Positions 42,740 through 50,729 are shown, numbered from the stretch's first letter. The stretch is 64,000 nucleotides of DNA from Guopingia tenuis (GCF_014384805.1 NZ_JACRSS010000001.1:186001-250000), one strand, 5' to 3'. Notes: a model not told the origin generated them from the letters alone. Translations and numbers: made by a program.

Positions 42740-43216
42740 TTATTTGATTTTTTCAGCCCAGCGCATGATATCTCTTTCCGGTGTAATCAATTCGGATGTA
42801 TCAAACTGGACATTCAATCCCGCGTGGACATGCGCTCCGGCGCAGGCGCTGCTAAAGTCCTGAAAGGTATGACCAATCCAGCCACCATTGGTGGCAAAGG
42901 GATAAATTTCTTTCCCGGCTCAATTCTGACTCTTCAGAGCGGTGTGCATGGCCGGCGCAAAAGTATACCACCAGACCGGACTTCCAAGGATGATCTGGTC
43001 ATAGGGAGAAGGAGAGGGGGATATAGAATGAATTTCCGGGAGAAAGACTTTATCAACCTCCTTCTTTCCCTGCTGCACGATGTCATTATAGTCGCCGGAA
43101 TAAGGTGTTTTTGCGCGTATTTCTGCAATATCTGCGCCCAGCTGCCGGTGCAGCATCTCTGCTACCCTTCTGGTGTTCCCACCCAGAGAATAATATAGAA
43201 TCAGAGTTTTTTTCAT
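42740..43216 (-). pseudogene. Flavodoxin with an in-frame TGA at codon 99
   Basis: The 477-base frame reads as one flavodoxin of 158 codons if the TGA at 42920-42922 is read through. The first half has the FMN phosphate loop ILYYSLGGNTRRVAE and the SPVWWYTFAPAMHTALK segment. After the stop, in the same frame, comes AGKEIYPFATNGGWIGHTF and a normal C-terminus ending at TAA. Related proteins usually have an aromatic or hydrophobic residue then SGK or AGK here, so TGG (Trp) mutated to TGA is the simplest reading. Alternatives are a sequence error, natural readthrough, or selenocysteine, for which I see no support. The start overlaps the CMD gene stop by four bases. Confidence 0.75.
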
Positions 43217-43542
43217 TGATTTTCTTCTCCATAAATTTCTTTTGCCATGCGGAATGCAGCCCAGGCTTTGGGCCAGCCTGCATAAAAGGAAAGATGTGTG
43301 AGAACTTCAGACATTTCCTCCGGAGTTACCCCATGATTTTTTGCATTTTGGATGTGGAATTGCAGTGAGCTGTCTAAAATGCCACTGGCCATCAGGGCAG
43401 AGACAGTAATCAGACTCCGGTCCCTGGCAGAGAGCTTATCCTCCCGAGACCAAATCTCTCCAAACAATACATCATCGTTCAATTCTGCGAATTTGGGTGC
43501 AAATTTTCCAAGGGCGTCATGCCCAGCCGTTACCTTTTTCAT
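43213..43542 (-). CDS. Carboxymuconolactone decarboxylase (CMD/AhpD-like) family protein
   Basis: 109 residues, all-helical CMD fold. LSARDRSLITVSALMASG and GVTPEEMSEVLTHLSFYAGWP are the family's hallmark helices. The CxxC peroxidase motif of AhpD is absent, so it belongs to the YurZ-like branch of unknown activity. It lies between two flavodoxin genes, overlapping the second by four bases, in an operon with an aldo/keto reductase. This set is frequent beside LysR regulators and points to detoxification or electron-transfer duties. Confidence 0.88.
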   Translation of the reverse strand: MKKVTAGHDALGKFAPKFAELNDDVLFGEIWSREDKLSARDRSLITVSALMASGILDSSLQFHIQNAKNHGVTPEEMSEVLTHLSFYAGWPKAWAAFRMAKEIYGEENQ

Positions 43543-43555
43543 TTTTTCTTCCTCC

Positions 43556-44062
43556 TTATTTTAGAATCCATTTTTTAATTTCCTTTTCTGATCCAGCAAT
43601 TCTTCCACCCTGGAGGGAAAGCCCGGGGCCAATCTCAGCTTTTGGACATATCTTCCGGAGCTCCTCTATGCTATGGCCCAGCCCGCTGCCTTCATGGGTA
43701 CAAAATGGTTTGATGCGCTTTTTAGAAAAATCCAGTTTTTCCAGCAGCGTATAGACCGGCATAGGCATGGAACCCCAATAGTTTGGATAGCCAAGATAAA
43801 TGGTGTCAAATTCTGTGATGGAATCGGGATAGGCTGCCAATTCCGGGCGGGCATTCATTTTTTTATCATTTTTGGCCTGCTCAATACACTCGGAATAATT
43901 TTCGGAGTAAGGGACCAGCGGTTCAATTTTAAACAGAACGCCCCGTATAAATCTTTGTATCATTTCAGCTGCGATTTGCGTATTGCCTTTGGGAAGTATT
44001 TTGATAGCGCCGGAAACATAATTTTCTCCGGCTCTTGAAAAATATAAAATCAGGGAAGCCAT
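43556..44062 (-). CDS. Flavodoxin
   Basis: 168 residues. The FMN phosphate loop region is LILYFSRAGENY near the N-terminus, with an extended segment of about 12 residues before helix 1 (KILPKGNTQIAAEMI). IYLGYPNYWGSMPMPVYTLL and PFCTHEGSGLGHS are the FMN ring-binding loops. The start at MASLIL has GGAGAG upstream; an ATG 18 bases earlier is possible. First gene of the minus-strand operon ending in the aldo/keto reductase, divergent from the LysR gene. A one-electron carrier or flavin-dependent reductase component. Confidence 0.88.
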   Translation of the reverse strand: MASLILYFSRAGENYVSGAIKILPKGNTQIAAEMIQRFIRGVLFKIEPLVPYSENYSECIEQAKNDKKMNARPELAAYPDSITEFDTIYLGYPNYWGSMPMPVYTLLEKLDFSKKRIKPFCTHEGSGLGHSIEELRKICPKAEIGPGLSLQGGRIAGSEKEIKKWILK

Positions 44063-44117
44063 GTCGTTTTCTCTCCTCAATATGTCATTCTTTTATGGGA
44101 TTGTAACGCAAAAATGA

Positions 44118-44146
44118 TTGACAGAGAATCTCCGAATATTTAAAAT
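44118..44146 (+). promoter_or_regulatory. Promoter of the LysR gene
   Basis: TTGACA (44118-44123) and TAAAAT (44141-44146), 17-base spacing, a near-consensus promoter. The dyad-like ATAGTATTAACTAATAG (44145-44161) overlaps the expected transcription start and is a candidate autoregulatory site. Confidence 0.7.
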
Positions 44147-44180
44147 AGTATTAACTAATAGTAAATACATGGAGAATCGG

Positions 44181-45080
44181 ATGTATAATCATTTGCTGAA
44201 AACCTTCATATGCGTCGTGGACTGCGGAAGCCTGAATAAAGCTGCTGAGCGGCTGTTTTTAACGCCGACCGCCGTTATGAAGCAAATGAATCTTTTGGAG
44301 AAGCAGTTAAACCTGAAATTGATACAGCGCACAAACCGGGGGATTTTGGCGACAAAATGCGGACAGTCGCTATATCGGGATGCAAAATTTATAATCGCAT
44401 ATTCGGAAGACGCAATAGAACGCGCCAGAGAGCTGCAGGGAATGGAGAGCAAAACAATCCGCGTAGGGACCTCCATGCTCAATCCCTGCAAGGTTTTTAT
44501 GGATATATGGTTTCGCATCAGCGATGCTTTTCCCCAATTCAAAATCCAGATCATTCCCTTCGAGGATGACCACCGGGGGATTTTATCCGTCATTGAAAAA
44601 ATTGGAAGAGATTTTGATTTCATCGTTGGAGTATGTGGTTCCATCCAATGGCTGAACCGTTGTAATATGTATCCCTTGGGCACATATAAAAAATGTGTTG
44701 CTGTCCCCTTGGGACACCGCCTGGCTTCCCGCAAGCGGTTGAAAATCACGGATTTATATGGGGAAACGCTGATGATGGTGCGGCGGGGTGATTCTCCCTT
44801 AAATGATTTCCTGCGAAATGATCTGGAACAGAACCATCCGCAAATTCATATTGAGGACGCCGGATATTTTTATGATATTGAAGTGTTTAACCGCTGCGCA
44901 GAAACCGGAAATGTACTGCTGAACCTGGAATGCTGGAGGGATATCCATCCATCGCTTGTGACAATTCCTGTCGACTGGGAATATGCCATTCCCTATGGCC
45001 TTCTATATTCTTTGACACCGGAAAAGGAAATTCTCGAGTTTATCGATGCAGTGGAAAAATCCTTGGGGAAAAAGGCATAA
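44181..45080 (+). CDS. LysR family transcriptional regulator
   Basis: 299 residues. The winged helix-turn-helix lies at the N-terminus (GSLNKAAERLFLTPTAVMKQ, about 17-36) and the periplasmic-binding-protein-like effector domain spans about 90-290. ATG at 44181 chosen because GGAG lies six bases upstream and LysR proteins start close to this motif; an ATG 12 bases earlier is possible. Divergent from the flavodoxin/CMD/aldo-keto reductase operon, which it most probably controls. The effector is unknown. Confidence 0.88.
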   Translation: MYNHLLKTFICVVDCGSLNKAAERLFLTPTAVMKQMNLLEKQLNLKLIQRTNRGILATKCGQSLYRDAKFIIAYSEDAIERARELQGMESKTIRVGTSMLNPCKVFMDIWFRISDAFPQFKIQIIPFEDDHRGILSVIEKIGRDFDFIVGVCGSIQWLNRCNMYPLGTYKKCVAVPLGHRLASRKRLKITDLYGETLMMVRRGDSPLNDFLRNDLEQNHPQIHIEDAGYFYDIEVFNRCAETGNVLLNLECWRDIHPSLVTIPVDWEYAIPYGLLYSLTPEKEILEFIDAVEKSLGKKA

Positions 45081-45205
45081 GCGGAAAAAGTGTTTTTCTG
45101 CCGGGTATATATTAAAAAGAAAAGATTAAATTATAGCAGCTGTGTTTTGCTGCGAAAAAATCTGGATTCTCTTGTATATGAAAGGGAATGAAAGAGGGAA
45201 TGGAT

Positions 45206-45400
45206 ATGCGGGGAAAGATAATAGTTACAATGGGTATGATCCTGCTTGCGGGAATTCTGATCAGCGGCTTTATGCGGCGGTTTCTTTTTTCCATATATGG
45301 AATGGAATTCCGCATTGTGCGGGCCGTATTTTTCGCAGATGCGTTCGCCATCATTATCCAAATCATGCAGATACAGCATAAAAAAAGGAATTTATTTTAG
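45206..45400 (+). CDS. Small hypothetical membrane protein
   Basis: 64 residues with two hydrophobic stretches (about 5-22 and 35-55) and basic ends. The ATG at 45206 has GAGGG at seven bases; two ATGs just upstream have poor sites. I do not recognise a family. It sits alone between the LysR gene and a shared terminator. Could be a real small membrane protein or a chance frame; the ribosome site and terminator favour the former slightly. Confidence 0.45.
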   Translation: MRGKIIVTMGMILLAGILISGFMRRFLFSIYGMEFRIVRAVFFADAFAIIIQIMQIQHKKRNLF

Positions 45401-45404
45401 CATG

Positions 45405-45433
45405 AAAAAAGCGCCCGGGCGGGCGCCTTTTTT
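45405..45433. terminator. Bidirectional terminator
   Basis: AAAAAAGCGCCCG and CGGGCGCCTTTTTT form a G+C-rich hairpin with A and T runs on each side. It overlaps the last base pairs of the TM1266-like gene's stop on the minus strand. Confidence 0.85.
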
Positions 45434-45686
45434 AGTTTAAATCCATCATCTTGGCCGTTACTCCATCCAGATCGTTGAAGGAACGAAGCATAGAATCAAG
45501 CGTCTCTTTATCTCCGCATACTTGAAGCATGATCACGCCGTCATCCGAACAATAATCCGGGTTAACCTCGTGAAGTCCTACGCGCATTTTTATGTTGCAG
45601 CCAAACTGGGTGAGCAGCTGCTGCAGCTTGGGCGCATTGCTGCTGCGGTGGTTGACCCGCAAGCCAATAATATAGAAACAATTCAT
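45432..45686 (-). CDS. TM1266-like iron-only hydrogenase system putative regulator
   Basis: 84 residues with the ferredoxin-like (ACT/NikR C-terminal type) fold of the TM1266 family, annotated elsewhere as iron-only hydrogenase system regulator. Matching features: YIIGLRVNHRSSNAPKLQQL at the start, RVGLHEVNPDYCSDDGVIML in the middle and a short C-terminal helix. In many genomes it sits beside hydEFG or hydA. Here it is alone, about 31 kb from the hydrogenase operon. It lacks a DNA-binding domain, so the regulatory label rests on genomic association. Confidence 0.8.
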   Translation of the reverse strand: MNCFYIIGLRVNHRSSNAPKLQQLLTQFGCNIKMRVGLHEVNPDYCSDDGVIMLQVCGDKETLDSMLRSFNDLDGVTAKMMDLN

Positions 45687-45890
45687 GGCAAAACCTTCCT
45701 TTCCTTTTTAAAACAAGTATAGCATTAGTCTCACCCAAATAACAAGAGCATATTCGAGAATATTTCCTGCCTGTCTTGTTAAGGATGCCAGGCTGAATTT
45801 TTCTAATATTGCTGATAAGATCCGGAAGAAGAAAACACGAAAATAACTTGGAATCCAGATGCTTTTTCCATAAAAATCTGGTGGAAAGAA
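45687..45890. other. Short gene-free gap between divergent genes
   Basis: Together with the leader up to 46033 this makes a gap of about 350 bases. It holds the ribosome site of the TM1266-like gene (AAAGGAAAGGAAGG on the minus strand) and A+T-rich sequence; no other element recognised. Confidence 0.4.
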
Positions 45891-45919
45891 TTGACACTGA
45901 ATTGAGATTTTAGTATGAT
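45891..45919 (+). promoter_or_regulatory. Promoter of the aldo/keto reductase at 46034
   Basis: TTGACA (45891-45896) and TATGAT (45914-45919), 17-base spacing; the 5' leader is then about 105 bases. Confidence 0.7.
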
Positions 45920-46033
45920 AGAAGCATAAAAACTCATGGTTATATTGTCATAATAAGCGAGGGTTTTTCGCATAGGGTGGCCGGGAAAATCCGTCTTGGT
46001 TATGAAGAATTCCATGTGAAGAGGAGGGTTATC

Positions 46034-47014
46034 ATGCAATACAAAAAGGTTAGCAGGATTAAAGAGGAAATTTCTGTAACGGGGTTTGGCTGCTGGTCCA
46101 GCGCGGGATATAACTGGACAGACGGCAGTGTGGAAGGCTCGATTCGCGCCATTCACACAGCGATGGATAACGGGGTGAATTTCTTTGACGTTGCGCCGAT
46201 CTATGGATATGGCGAATCCGAAAAGGTTTTGGGGCAGGCGATCAAGGGTCGTCGCGACCAGATTTTCCTGGCGACAAAATGCGGACTGCGTTGGGTGGAA
46301 AAGGATACCGACGGAATCAATAACCTGACAAAGGAAAGCATTTTGGAAGAAATCGACATGAGTCTGAAGCGGCTGGATGTGGAATATGTCGACCTTCTCC
46401 AGATGCACTGGCCGGATCATAACACTCCGATTGACGAGACCATGGAGGCGATGGCCTCTCTTGTCAAAGCGGGCAAGGTGCGCTATATCGGCGCATCCAA
46501 TTTCTCCGCAGAGCTGATTGAAGAGGCAGATAAGATCGCGCCTATCGCATCTCATCAGGTGCTCTATAACATGTTTGATCGCAATTCGGATTCCTATTGC
46601 AATATTCCGCTGGATTATCGGACGGAAAAGGAAATCATGCCGCAGTGTGAGGCAAAGGGAATTGCCATGATCCCCTATAGCCCGCTTTGCCAGGGTGTGC
46701 TTTCCGGCCGCTTCTATCGCGGAAGAGATAAGGATTTGAAGAAGGGCGATATGCGTCTCACCAATCCGGCGATTCTGGGAGATGAGCTGGACAAAAAGCT
46801 GGATGTCGTCGATAAGCTGAAGGTTATTGCCGACGAAGCGGGCTTGACGCTTTTGGAGCTGGCTATGGGCTGGCTGATCAGCAAACCGGCGATTACGACG
46901 ATCATCTGCGGTTCCCGGACGCCGGAACAGGCGCTCACCAGCGCCAAAGCAGGGGACGTTGTTCTTTCCCAGGACGTTTTGGATGCCATTGCAAAAGTAC
47001 TTCCCGAAGCGTAA
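46034..47014 (+). CDS. Aldo/keto reductase (YghZ/AKR13-like group)
   Basis: 326-residue aldo/keto reductase. Tetrad residues: Asp in FFDVAPIYGYGESE with the following Tyr, Lys in IFLATKCGLRW, His in DLLQMHWPDHN. IICGSRTPEQALTSAKA near the C-terminus is the cofactor-binding end. The start at 46034 has GAGGAGGG upstream, while the open frame continues 57 bases further without a site. Monocistronic, with its own promoter and terminator. It is more distant from the AKR at 41863 than tandem paralogs would be; substrate unknown. Confidence 0.9.
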   Translation: MQYKKVSRIKEEISVTGFGCWSSAGYNWTDGSVEGSIRAIHTAMDNGVNFFDVAPIYGYGESEKVLGQAIKGRRDQIFLATKCGLRWVEKDTDGINNLTKESILEEIDMSLKRLDVEYVDLLQMHWPDHNTPIDETMEAMASLVKAGKVRYIGASNFSAELIEEADKIAPIASHQVLYNMFDRNSDSYCNIPLDYRTEKEIMPQCEAKGIAMIPYSPLCQGVLSGRFYRGRDKDLKKGDMRLTNPAILGDELDKKLDVVDKLKVIADEAGLTLLELAMGWLISKPAITTIICGSRTPEQALTSAKAGDVVLSQDVLDAIAKVLPEA

Positions 47015-47024
47015 AAAACGATGC

Positions 47025-47058
47025 AAAGCCATGCGGGTTCCGCATGGCTTTCTTTTTT
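47025..47058 (+). terminator. Terminator of the aldo/keto reductase gene
   Basis: AAAGCCATGCGG and CCGCATGGCTTT around GTT, followed by CTTTTTT. Confidence 0.88.
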
Positions 47059-47069
47059 ATTCCCATATC

Positions 47070-47098
47070 TTGTGGTTTCTGGAAATTCGATGTATACT
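47070..47098 (+). promoter_or_regulatory. Promoter of the iron alcohol dehydrogenase
   Basis: TTGTGG (47070-47075) and TATACT (47093-47098), 17-base spacing, about 40 bases before the start codon. Confidence 0.55.
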
Positions 47099-47139
47099 AA
47101 ATCTATCAGAACACAAAAAAACAAGTGGGGAGGCATATC

Positions 47140-48321
47140 ATGAACAATTTTGAGCTTTATAATCCGACGCGCATTCTCTTTGGAAAAGGAATGGAATATG
47201 AAGTGGGAAAACGGGTGGCGAAATACAGTAAAAAGATTCTCCTGCATTATGGACAGGGGAGCGCAGAGAGAAGCGGCCTGTTGAATATTGTCCGCCAGTC
47301 TCTCAGAGAAGCCGGTGTGGAATTTATCGAGCTGGGCGGCGTGCAGCCCAATCCCCGCGCATCCTTGGTATATAAAGGAATTGAGATCTGCAAGAAGGAG
47401 AATATCGACTTTATTTTGGCGGTAGGCGGCGGAAGCGCTATCGATTCGTCCAAAGCCATCGCTTTTGGCGTTCCCTATGACGGCGATTTTTTTGATTTCT
47501 ATTCAAATAAAGCGGTTCCCAAGGCAGCACTGCCGGTGGCTACCGTGCTCACCATGCCGGGGGCCGGGAGTGAGAGCAGCGACAGTTCGGTAATTACCAA
47601 CGATGAATTGGGAACCAAAACCAACTGCAATGATGAAATGATCCGCCCGGTATTTTCCATTTTAAATCCGGAATATACGACGACGATTCCGGTGTATCAG
47701 ACGCTTTGCGGAGTCACGGATGCGATCTCTCATGTGCTTGAGCGTTATTTTAATAATGATACCTTTGAAGATGTAACCGACCGGATGTGCGAAGCGCTGG
47801 TCCGCTCGCTGATGAAATACGCGCGGTTGATTATCAAAGATCCTGAAAACTACGACTACCGCAGCGAAATCATGCTGGCCTGCAAATTTGCCCACGATAA
47901 TACTGTGGGTATTGGCAGAACCCAGGATTGGGCGTCCCATAATCTGGAGCATCAGCTGAGCGCGCTCTATGATGTTCCGCATGGCGCTGGACTGGCGGTT
48001 ATTACGCCGGCTTGGATGAAATATGTTTACAAGACCAATGTTGCCAAATTCATTCAGTTTGGTGTCCGCGTGCTGGATATTGATGTCAATGTTGGAAGCG
48101 ACAACGATTTGGATAAAATGGCGTTGGCTGCTATTGAAAAATTTGAGGCGTTTTTGAATGAAATCGGCATGCCCACGCGGCTTTCCCAGCTTTGTGACTG
48201 TAAGGCGGGGGATATTGAAAAAATGGCGGATTTATGTGTGGATTTCTATGGCGATCCCATTGGGGGATTCCAAAAACTTCACCGCGATGATATGATCGCT
48301 ATTTTCCAGCTGGCAGAATAA
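47140..48321 (+). CDS. Iron-containing alcohol dehydrogenase
   Basis: 393 residues of the group III Fe-ADH family, close to NADPH-dependent butanol dehydrogenases (BdhA/YugJ). NAD(P) motif GGGSAIDSSKAIAFG near residue 95. Iron ligands are in TDAISHVLERYF and the later ASHNLEHQLSALYDVPHGAGL, supplying Asp and three His. It reduces aldehydes to alcohols as a fermentation electron sink. ATG at 47140 behind GGGGAGGCATATC; an upstream in-frame start has no site. Monocistronic. Confidence 0.93.
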   Translation: MNNFELYNPTRILFGKGMEYEVGKRVAKYSKKILLHYGQGSAERSGLLNIVRQSLREAGVEFIELGGVQPNPRASLVYKGIEICKKENIDFILAVGGGSAIDSSKAIAFGVPYDGDFFDFYSNKAVPKAALPVATVLTMPGAGSESSDSSVITNDELGTKTNCNDEMIRPVFSILNPEYTTTIPVYQTLCGVTDAISHVLERYFNNDTFEDVTDRMCEALVRSLMKYARLIIKDPENYDYRSEIMLACKFAHDNTVGIGRTQDWASHNLEHQLSALYDVPHGAGLAVITPAWMKYVYKTNVAKFIQFGVRVLDIDVNVGSDNDLDKMALAAIEKFEAFLNEIGMPTRLSQLCDCKAGDIEKMADLCVDFYGDPIGGFQKLHRDDMIAIFQLAE

Positions 48322-48323
48322 CG

Positions 48324-48371
48324 AAAAGAGGGGAGACGGGGTCTTGCGATAGCCGGGCTGCCGTCTCTTTT
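48324..48371 (+). terminator. Terminator of the alcohol dehydrogenase gene
   Basis: GAGACGG (48333-48339) pairs with CCGTCTC (48361-48367) across a 21-base loop, followed by TTTT and preceded by AAAA. Confidence 0.6.
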
Positions 48372-48387
48372 ATAGAGGCAGAAGAGC

Positions 48388-48864
48388 ATGAATAAGACAA
48401 ATGTAATGCGCATCCTGGACAAAGCTAAAATACCTTATACTCCATATTACTATGCGACAGAGGATGGAAAGATTGACGGCGTCTCTGTGGCGCAGAAAAT
48501 GGGTCAGGACCCAGCAACAGTTTTCAAGACGCTGGTGGCCATTTCAAAAACAAAGGAGCTGTTTGTATTTATCATTCCTGTCGCCCGGGAGCTGGATCTG
48601 AAAAAGGCGGCGATGGCAAGCGCCCAGAAGAATATGGAAATGCTGCCTCAGAGCAAGCTGCTTCCTATGACGGGCTATATCCACGGCGGGTGTTCTCCTG
48701 TGGGCATGAAAAAGCAGTATGCCACATTTTTGGACCAAAGCGCCCGGGATTGCCCGGAAATTTCCGTGAGCGGCGGGAAGGTCGGAGCGCAGGTGCGTCT
48801 ATCGCCGGATGCTCTCCTGCAAATCTCAAAAGCGGTTTACGCGGATCTGACGCGTGAGAAATAG
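48388..48864 (+). CDS. ybaK: Cys-tRNA(Pro)/Cys-tRNA(Cys) deacylase YbaK
   Basis: 158 residues, a YbaK/EbsC-type trans-editing domain. Diagnostic stretches: VFKTLVAISKTKELFVFIIPVA with the catalytic lysine region, ELDLKKAA, and GYIHGGCSPVGMKKQYATF. It hydrolyses mischarged Cys-tRNA(Pro), a proofreading step. Two genes, this and the nitroreductase 24 bases downstream, seem to be co-transcribed, without an obvious functional link. Confidence 0.93.
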   Translation: MNKTNVMRILDKAKIPYTPYYYATEDGKIDGVSVAQKMGQDPATVFKTLVAISKTKELFVFIIPVARELDLKKAAMASAQKNMEMLPQSKLLPMTGYIHGGCSPVGMKKQYATFLDQSARDCPEISVSGGKVGAQVRLSPDALLQISKAVYADLTREK

Positions 48865-48887
48865 AAAGAAAGCGAGGCAAAAAAATA

Positions 48888-49409
48888 ATGAATTTTGATA
48901 AATTGAGCAAAAACAGATATTCCATGCGGAATTTCAGCAATGAAAAAATCCCGGCGGAAATGTTGGCGCAGATTTTGGAAGCAGGGCGGGTTGCCCCGAC
49001 GGCAAAGAATCTGCAGCCCCAGAGGATTCTCGTTGTGCAGGACGAAGAACGGCTAAAGCAAATGTCGGAAATATGCTCCTGTATTTTTGGAGCGGCAACG
49101 GTTCTGGTTGTTTGTTCGGAGAATGGAGCGGCTTGGGAAAGTCCCTTTGATGGGCGAAACAGTGGAGAAATGGATGCCAGTATAGTGGCAACGCATATGA
49201 TGCTTCAGGCGGCAGATATTGGAGTGGGAAGCTGCTGGGTCTGCTATCTTGACCGGGAAAAGATGGCCGAGCTTCTGCAAATTCCGGAGCAGTATACGCT
49301 GCAGTGCCTGTTGGTTATGGGGATGCCGGGGGAGAAAGCCGCTCCTTCCGAGAGACATAACAAGAGGTTTGCTCTGGATAAGACGGTTTGGTTTGAGAAA
49401 TTTAAATAA
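48888..49409 (+). CDS. Nitroreductase family protein, second copy
   Basis: 173-residue FMN oxidoreductase. KNRYSMRNFSNEKIP at the N-terminus and RVAPTAKNLQPQRILVV are the FMN-binding elements, and MLQAADIGVGSCWVCYLD the second contact. It differs from the nitroreductase at 31015 throughout. It follows ybaK closely. Substrate unknown; FMN-dependent reduction in the cytoplasm. No terminator could be seen before the PadR gene. Confidence 0.88.
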   Translation: MNFDKLSKNRYSMRNFSNEKIPAEMLAQILEAGRVAPTAKNLQPQRILVVQDEERLKQMSEICSCIFGAATVLVVCSENGAAWESPFDGRNSGEMDASIVATHMMLQAADIGVGSCWVCYLDREKMAELLQIPEQYTLQCLLVMGMPGEKAAPSERHNKRFALDKTVWFEKFK

Positions 49410-49424
49410 TATATGAAATAGAGT

Positions 49425-49460
49425 ATTATATATCAAATAATATAATTTGACACATATATA
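49425..49460 (+). promoter_or_regulatory. A+T-rich imperfect dyad before the PadR gene
   Basis: TTATATAT and ATAATATAA flank CAA in imperfect symmetry within a 40-base A+T-only tract. PadR proteins commonly repress their own gene through such dyads, and no other target is divergent here. No convincing promoter hexamers could be assigned. Confidence 0.3.
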
Positions 49461-49479
49461 GCGTCGGAGAGAAAATAAA

Positions 49480-49809
49480 ATGGAAATGCAAAGCGAATTT
49501 TTGCGCGGAAGCCTGGATACGATTGTGTTGGGATTTTTGCGCGAAAAAGACTCTTATGGCTATGAAATTTGCCGTAAAGCGAAGGAACGGTGCCATGGGG
49601 AATATGAGCTGAAAGAGACATCTCTCTATGGAACATTTCATCGCCTGGAAAGTCATGGTTGGATTGAAAGCTATTGGGGCAGTGAATCCCAGGGCGGCCG
49701 GAGAAAATATTACCGCATTACTGAAGCGGGAATTGAAGTCTATCATCAAAACCTCATTAATTGGGAATTTGCAAAGCGCATCATCGATACTCTCTTAAGC
49801 GGCGAATAG
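49480..49809 (+). CDS. PadR family transcriptional regulator
   Basis: 109 residues. Winged helix of the PadR type: LDTIVLGFLREKDSYGYEI at the start, ELKETSLYGTFHRLESHGWI for the recognition helix, and GRRKYYRITEAG for the wing. A C-terminal helix for dimerisation is present, as in short PadR-s1 proteins. These usually sense small hydrophobic compounds and repress an efflux pump or membrane protein gene next to them. Here no such gene follows: more than 700 bases without a gene come next, so the target may be elsewhere or lost. Confidence 0.9.
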   Translation: MEMQSEFLRGSLDTIVLGFLREKDSYGYEICRKAKERCHGEYELKETSLYGTFHRLESHGWIESYWGSESQGGRRKYYRITEAGIEVYHQNLINWEFAKRIIDTLLSGE

Positions 49810-50483
49810 CTCGGCGCAGAATGCAGGGTATTGGGAGATGGCAGGATTGGAAAGTATCCTATGTTTTCGCGGCCCAAAACACATGATATTTTTTCTGCGA
49901 AAAAATTTACTGATTGATTTGCAGAAATTAACTGTTATTGGTGGTTGCTTTTTCTGGTGAAAAATGTACTGGAAAGCACATAACAACGATAATGGATTTT
50001 TTTATATTGGTGATAGCAAGTGACAATACAAAATAAATTTTTGTTTTCCAGCGATTTAAATATGCAAGAAGCCGGATACTTGTTTCGGAAAACCCTGCCA
50101 AATATCTGGGAAAACACTTGTGCTCCTCGCTCATCCCAGTCACGGATATGTTATAATGATATCCGCTCGTTTGTTTGAGCAATTAGGGTACTTTTCTATT
50201 CTTTTTGCGCGGAAACTTTCTCCAGAATCTGCCTGGCAATATCATCGTGTCGGCTGGAAAGCGCGTCAGGGTACCTTAACTGGGGTTCATCAAGGAAACT
50301 ATCTGCGCCTGAAACTGCATTTTTGGGCAGGGATGTAGTTGAAAGATTTCAAACGCTGCTAAATCCTTGTTTTTTATTTTTGCGGAGTTTTATTGTTGTC
50401 ATATCTTTTTTTCTATTTTGCGGGTTTATAATTCCCGCTTTTTTATTGTTTCAACGCGAAAAAATATTTTTCCATCGCATACA
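49810..50483. other. Gene-free stretch after the PadR gene
   Basis: About 670 bases. The only notable element is a hairpin-like CGGATAT-N9-ATATCCG (about 50143-50165) whose loop contains TATAAT. Short frames on both strands (72 residues or fewer) have no ribosome sites and no recognisable family. The position after a PadR regulator, where its target gene is expected, suggests a deleted or decayed gene. Confidence 0.4.
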
Positions 50484-50513
50484 AAACGCGGGGCAAAGAA
50501 AACTTTGCCCCGC
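50484..50513 (-). terminator. Terminator of tRNA-Leu(CAA)
   Basis: On the minus strand GCGGGGCAAAG and CTTTGCCCCGC around a TTTT loop, followed by GTTTTG. It begins three bases past the tRNA end. Confidence 0.8.
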
Positions 50514-50515
50514 CA

Positions 50516-50602
50516 TGGTGCCGAAGGCCGGACTCGAACCGGCACGGTGTCGCCACCGGTGGATTTTGAGTCCACTACGTCTGCCAATTCCATCACTTCG
50601 GC
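50516..50602 (-). tRNA. tRNA-Leu (anticodon CAA), CCA encoded
   Basis: Minus-strand cloverleaf with acceptor GCCGAAG/CTTCGGC, D-arm GATGGAATTGGCAGACGTA, anticodon stem GTGGA/TCCAC with loop CTCAAAA (anticodon CAA), a long variable arm, GTTCGAGTC T-loop and encoded ACCA. It reads UUG codons. Confidence 0.95.
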
Positions 50603-50619
50603 TTAAAAGAACGATTACT

Positions 50620-50648
50620 ATTCTAGCATACAAATAAAAAAACGTCAA
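50620..50648 (-). promoter_or_regulatory. Promoter of tRNA-Leu(CAA)
   Basis: Minus-strand TTGACG (50643-50648) and TAGAAT (50620-50625), 17-base spacing, 17 bases before the tRNA. Confidence 0.7.
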
Positions 50649-50729
50649 CAGAGAATCCGAAAAGTTCTTGGGTATATTCCTCCTTTGGATGGAAAGACTA
50701 GATAGTAAATATTGGGAGGTTATATTCAG

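Noticed and set aside
42731..43198. Plus-strand frame across the broken flavodoxin
   Set aside because: The minus strand carries flavodoxin sequence over the full length on both sides of the TGA; the plus frame matches nothing.
45803..47032. Minus-strand frame opposite the aldo/keto reductase
   Set aside because: Antisense of a certain gene with no protein family.
50120..50338. Plus-strand frame of 72 codons in the gap after PadR
   Set aside because: No ribosome site, no domain, and its codons do not resemble those of neighbouring genes.
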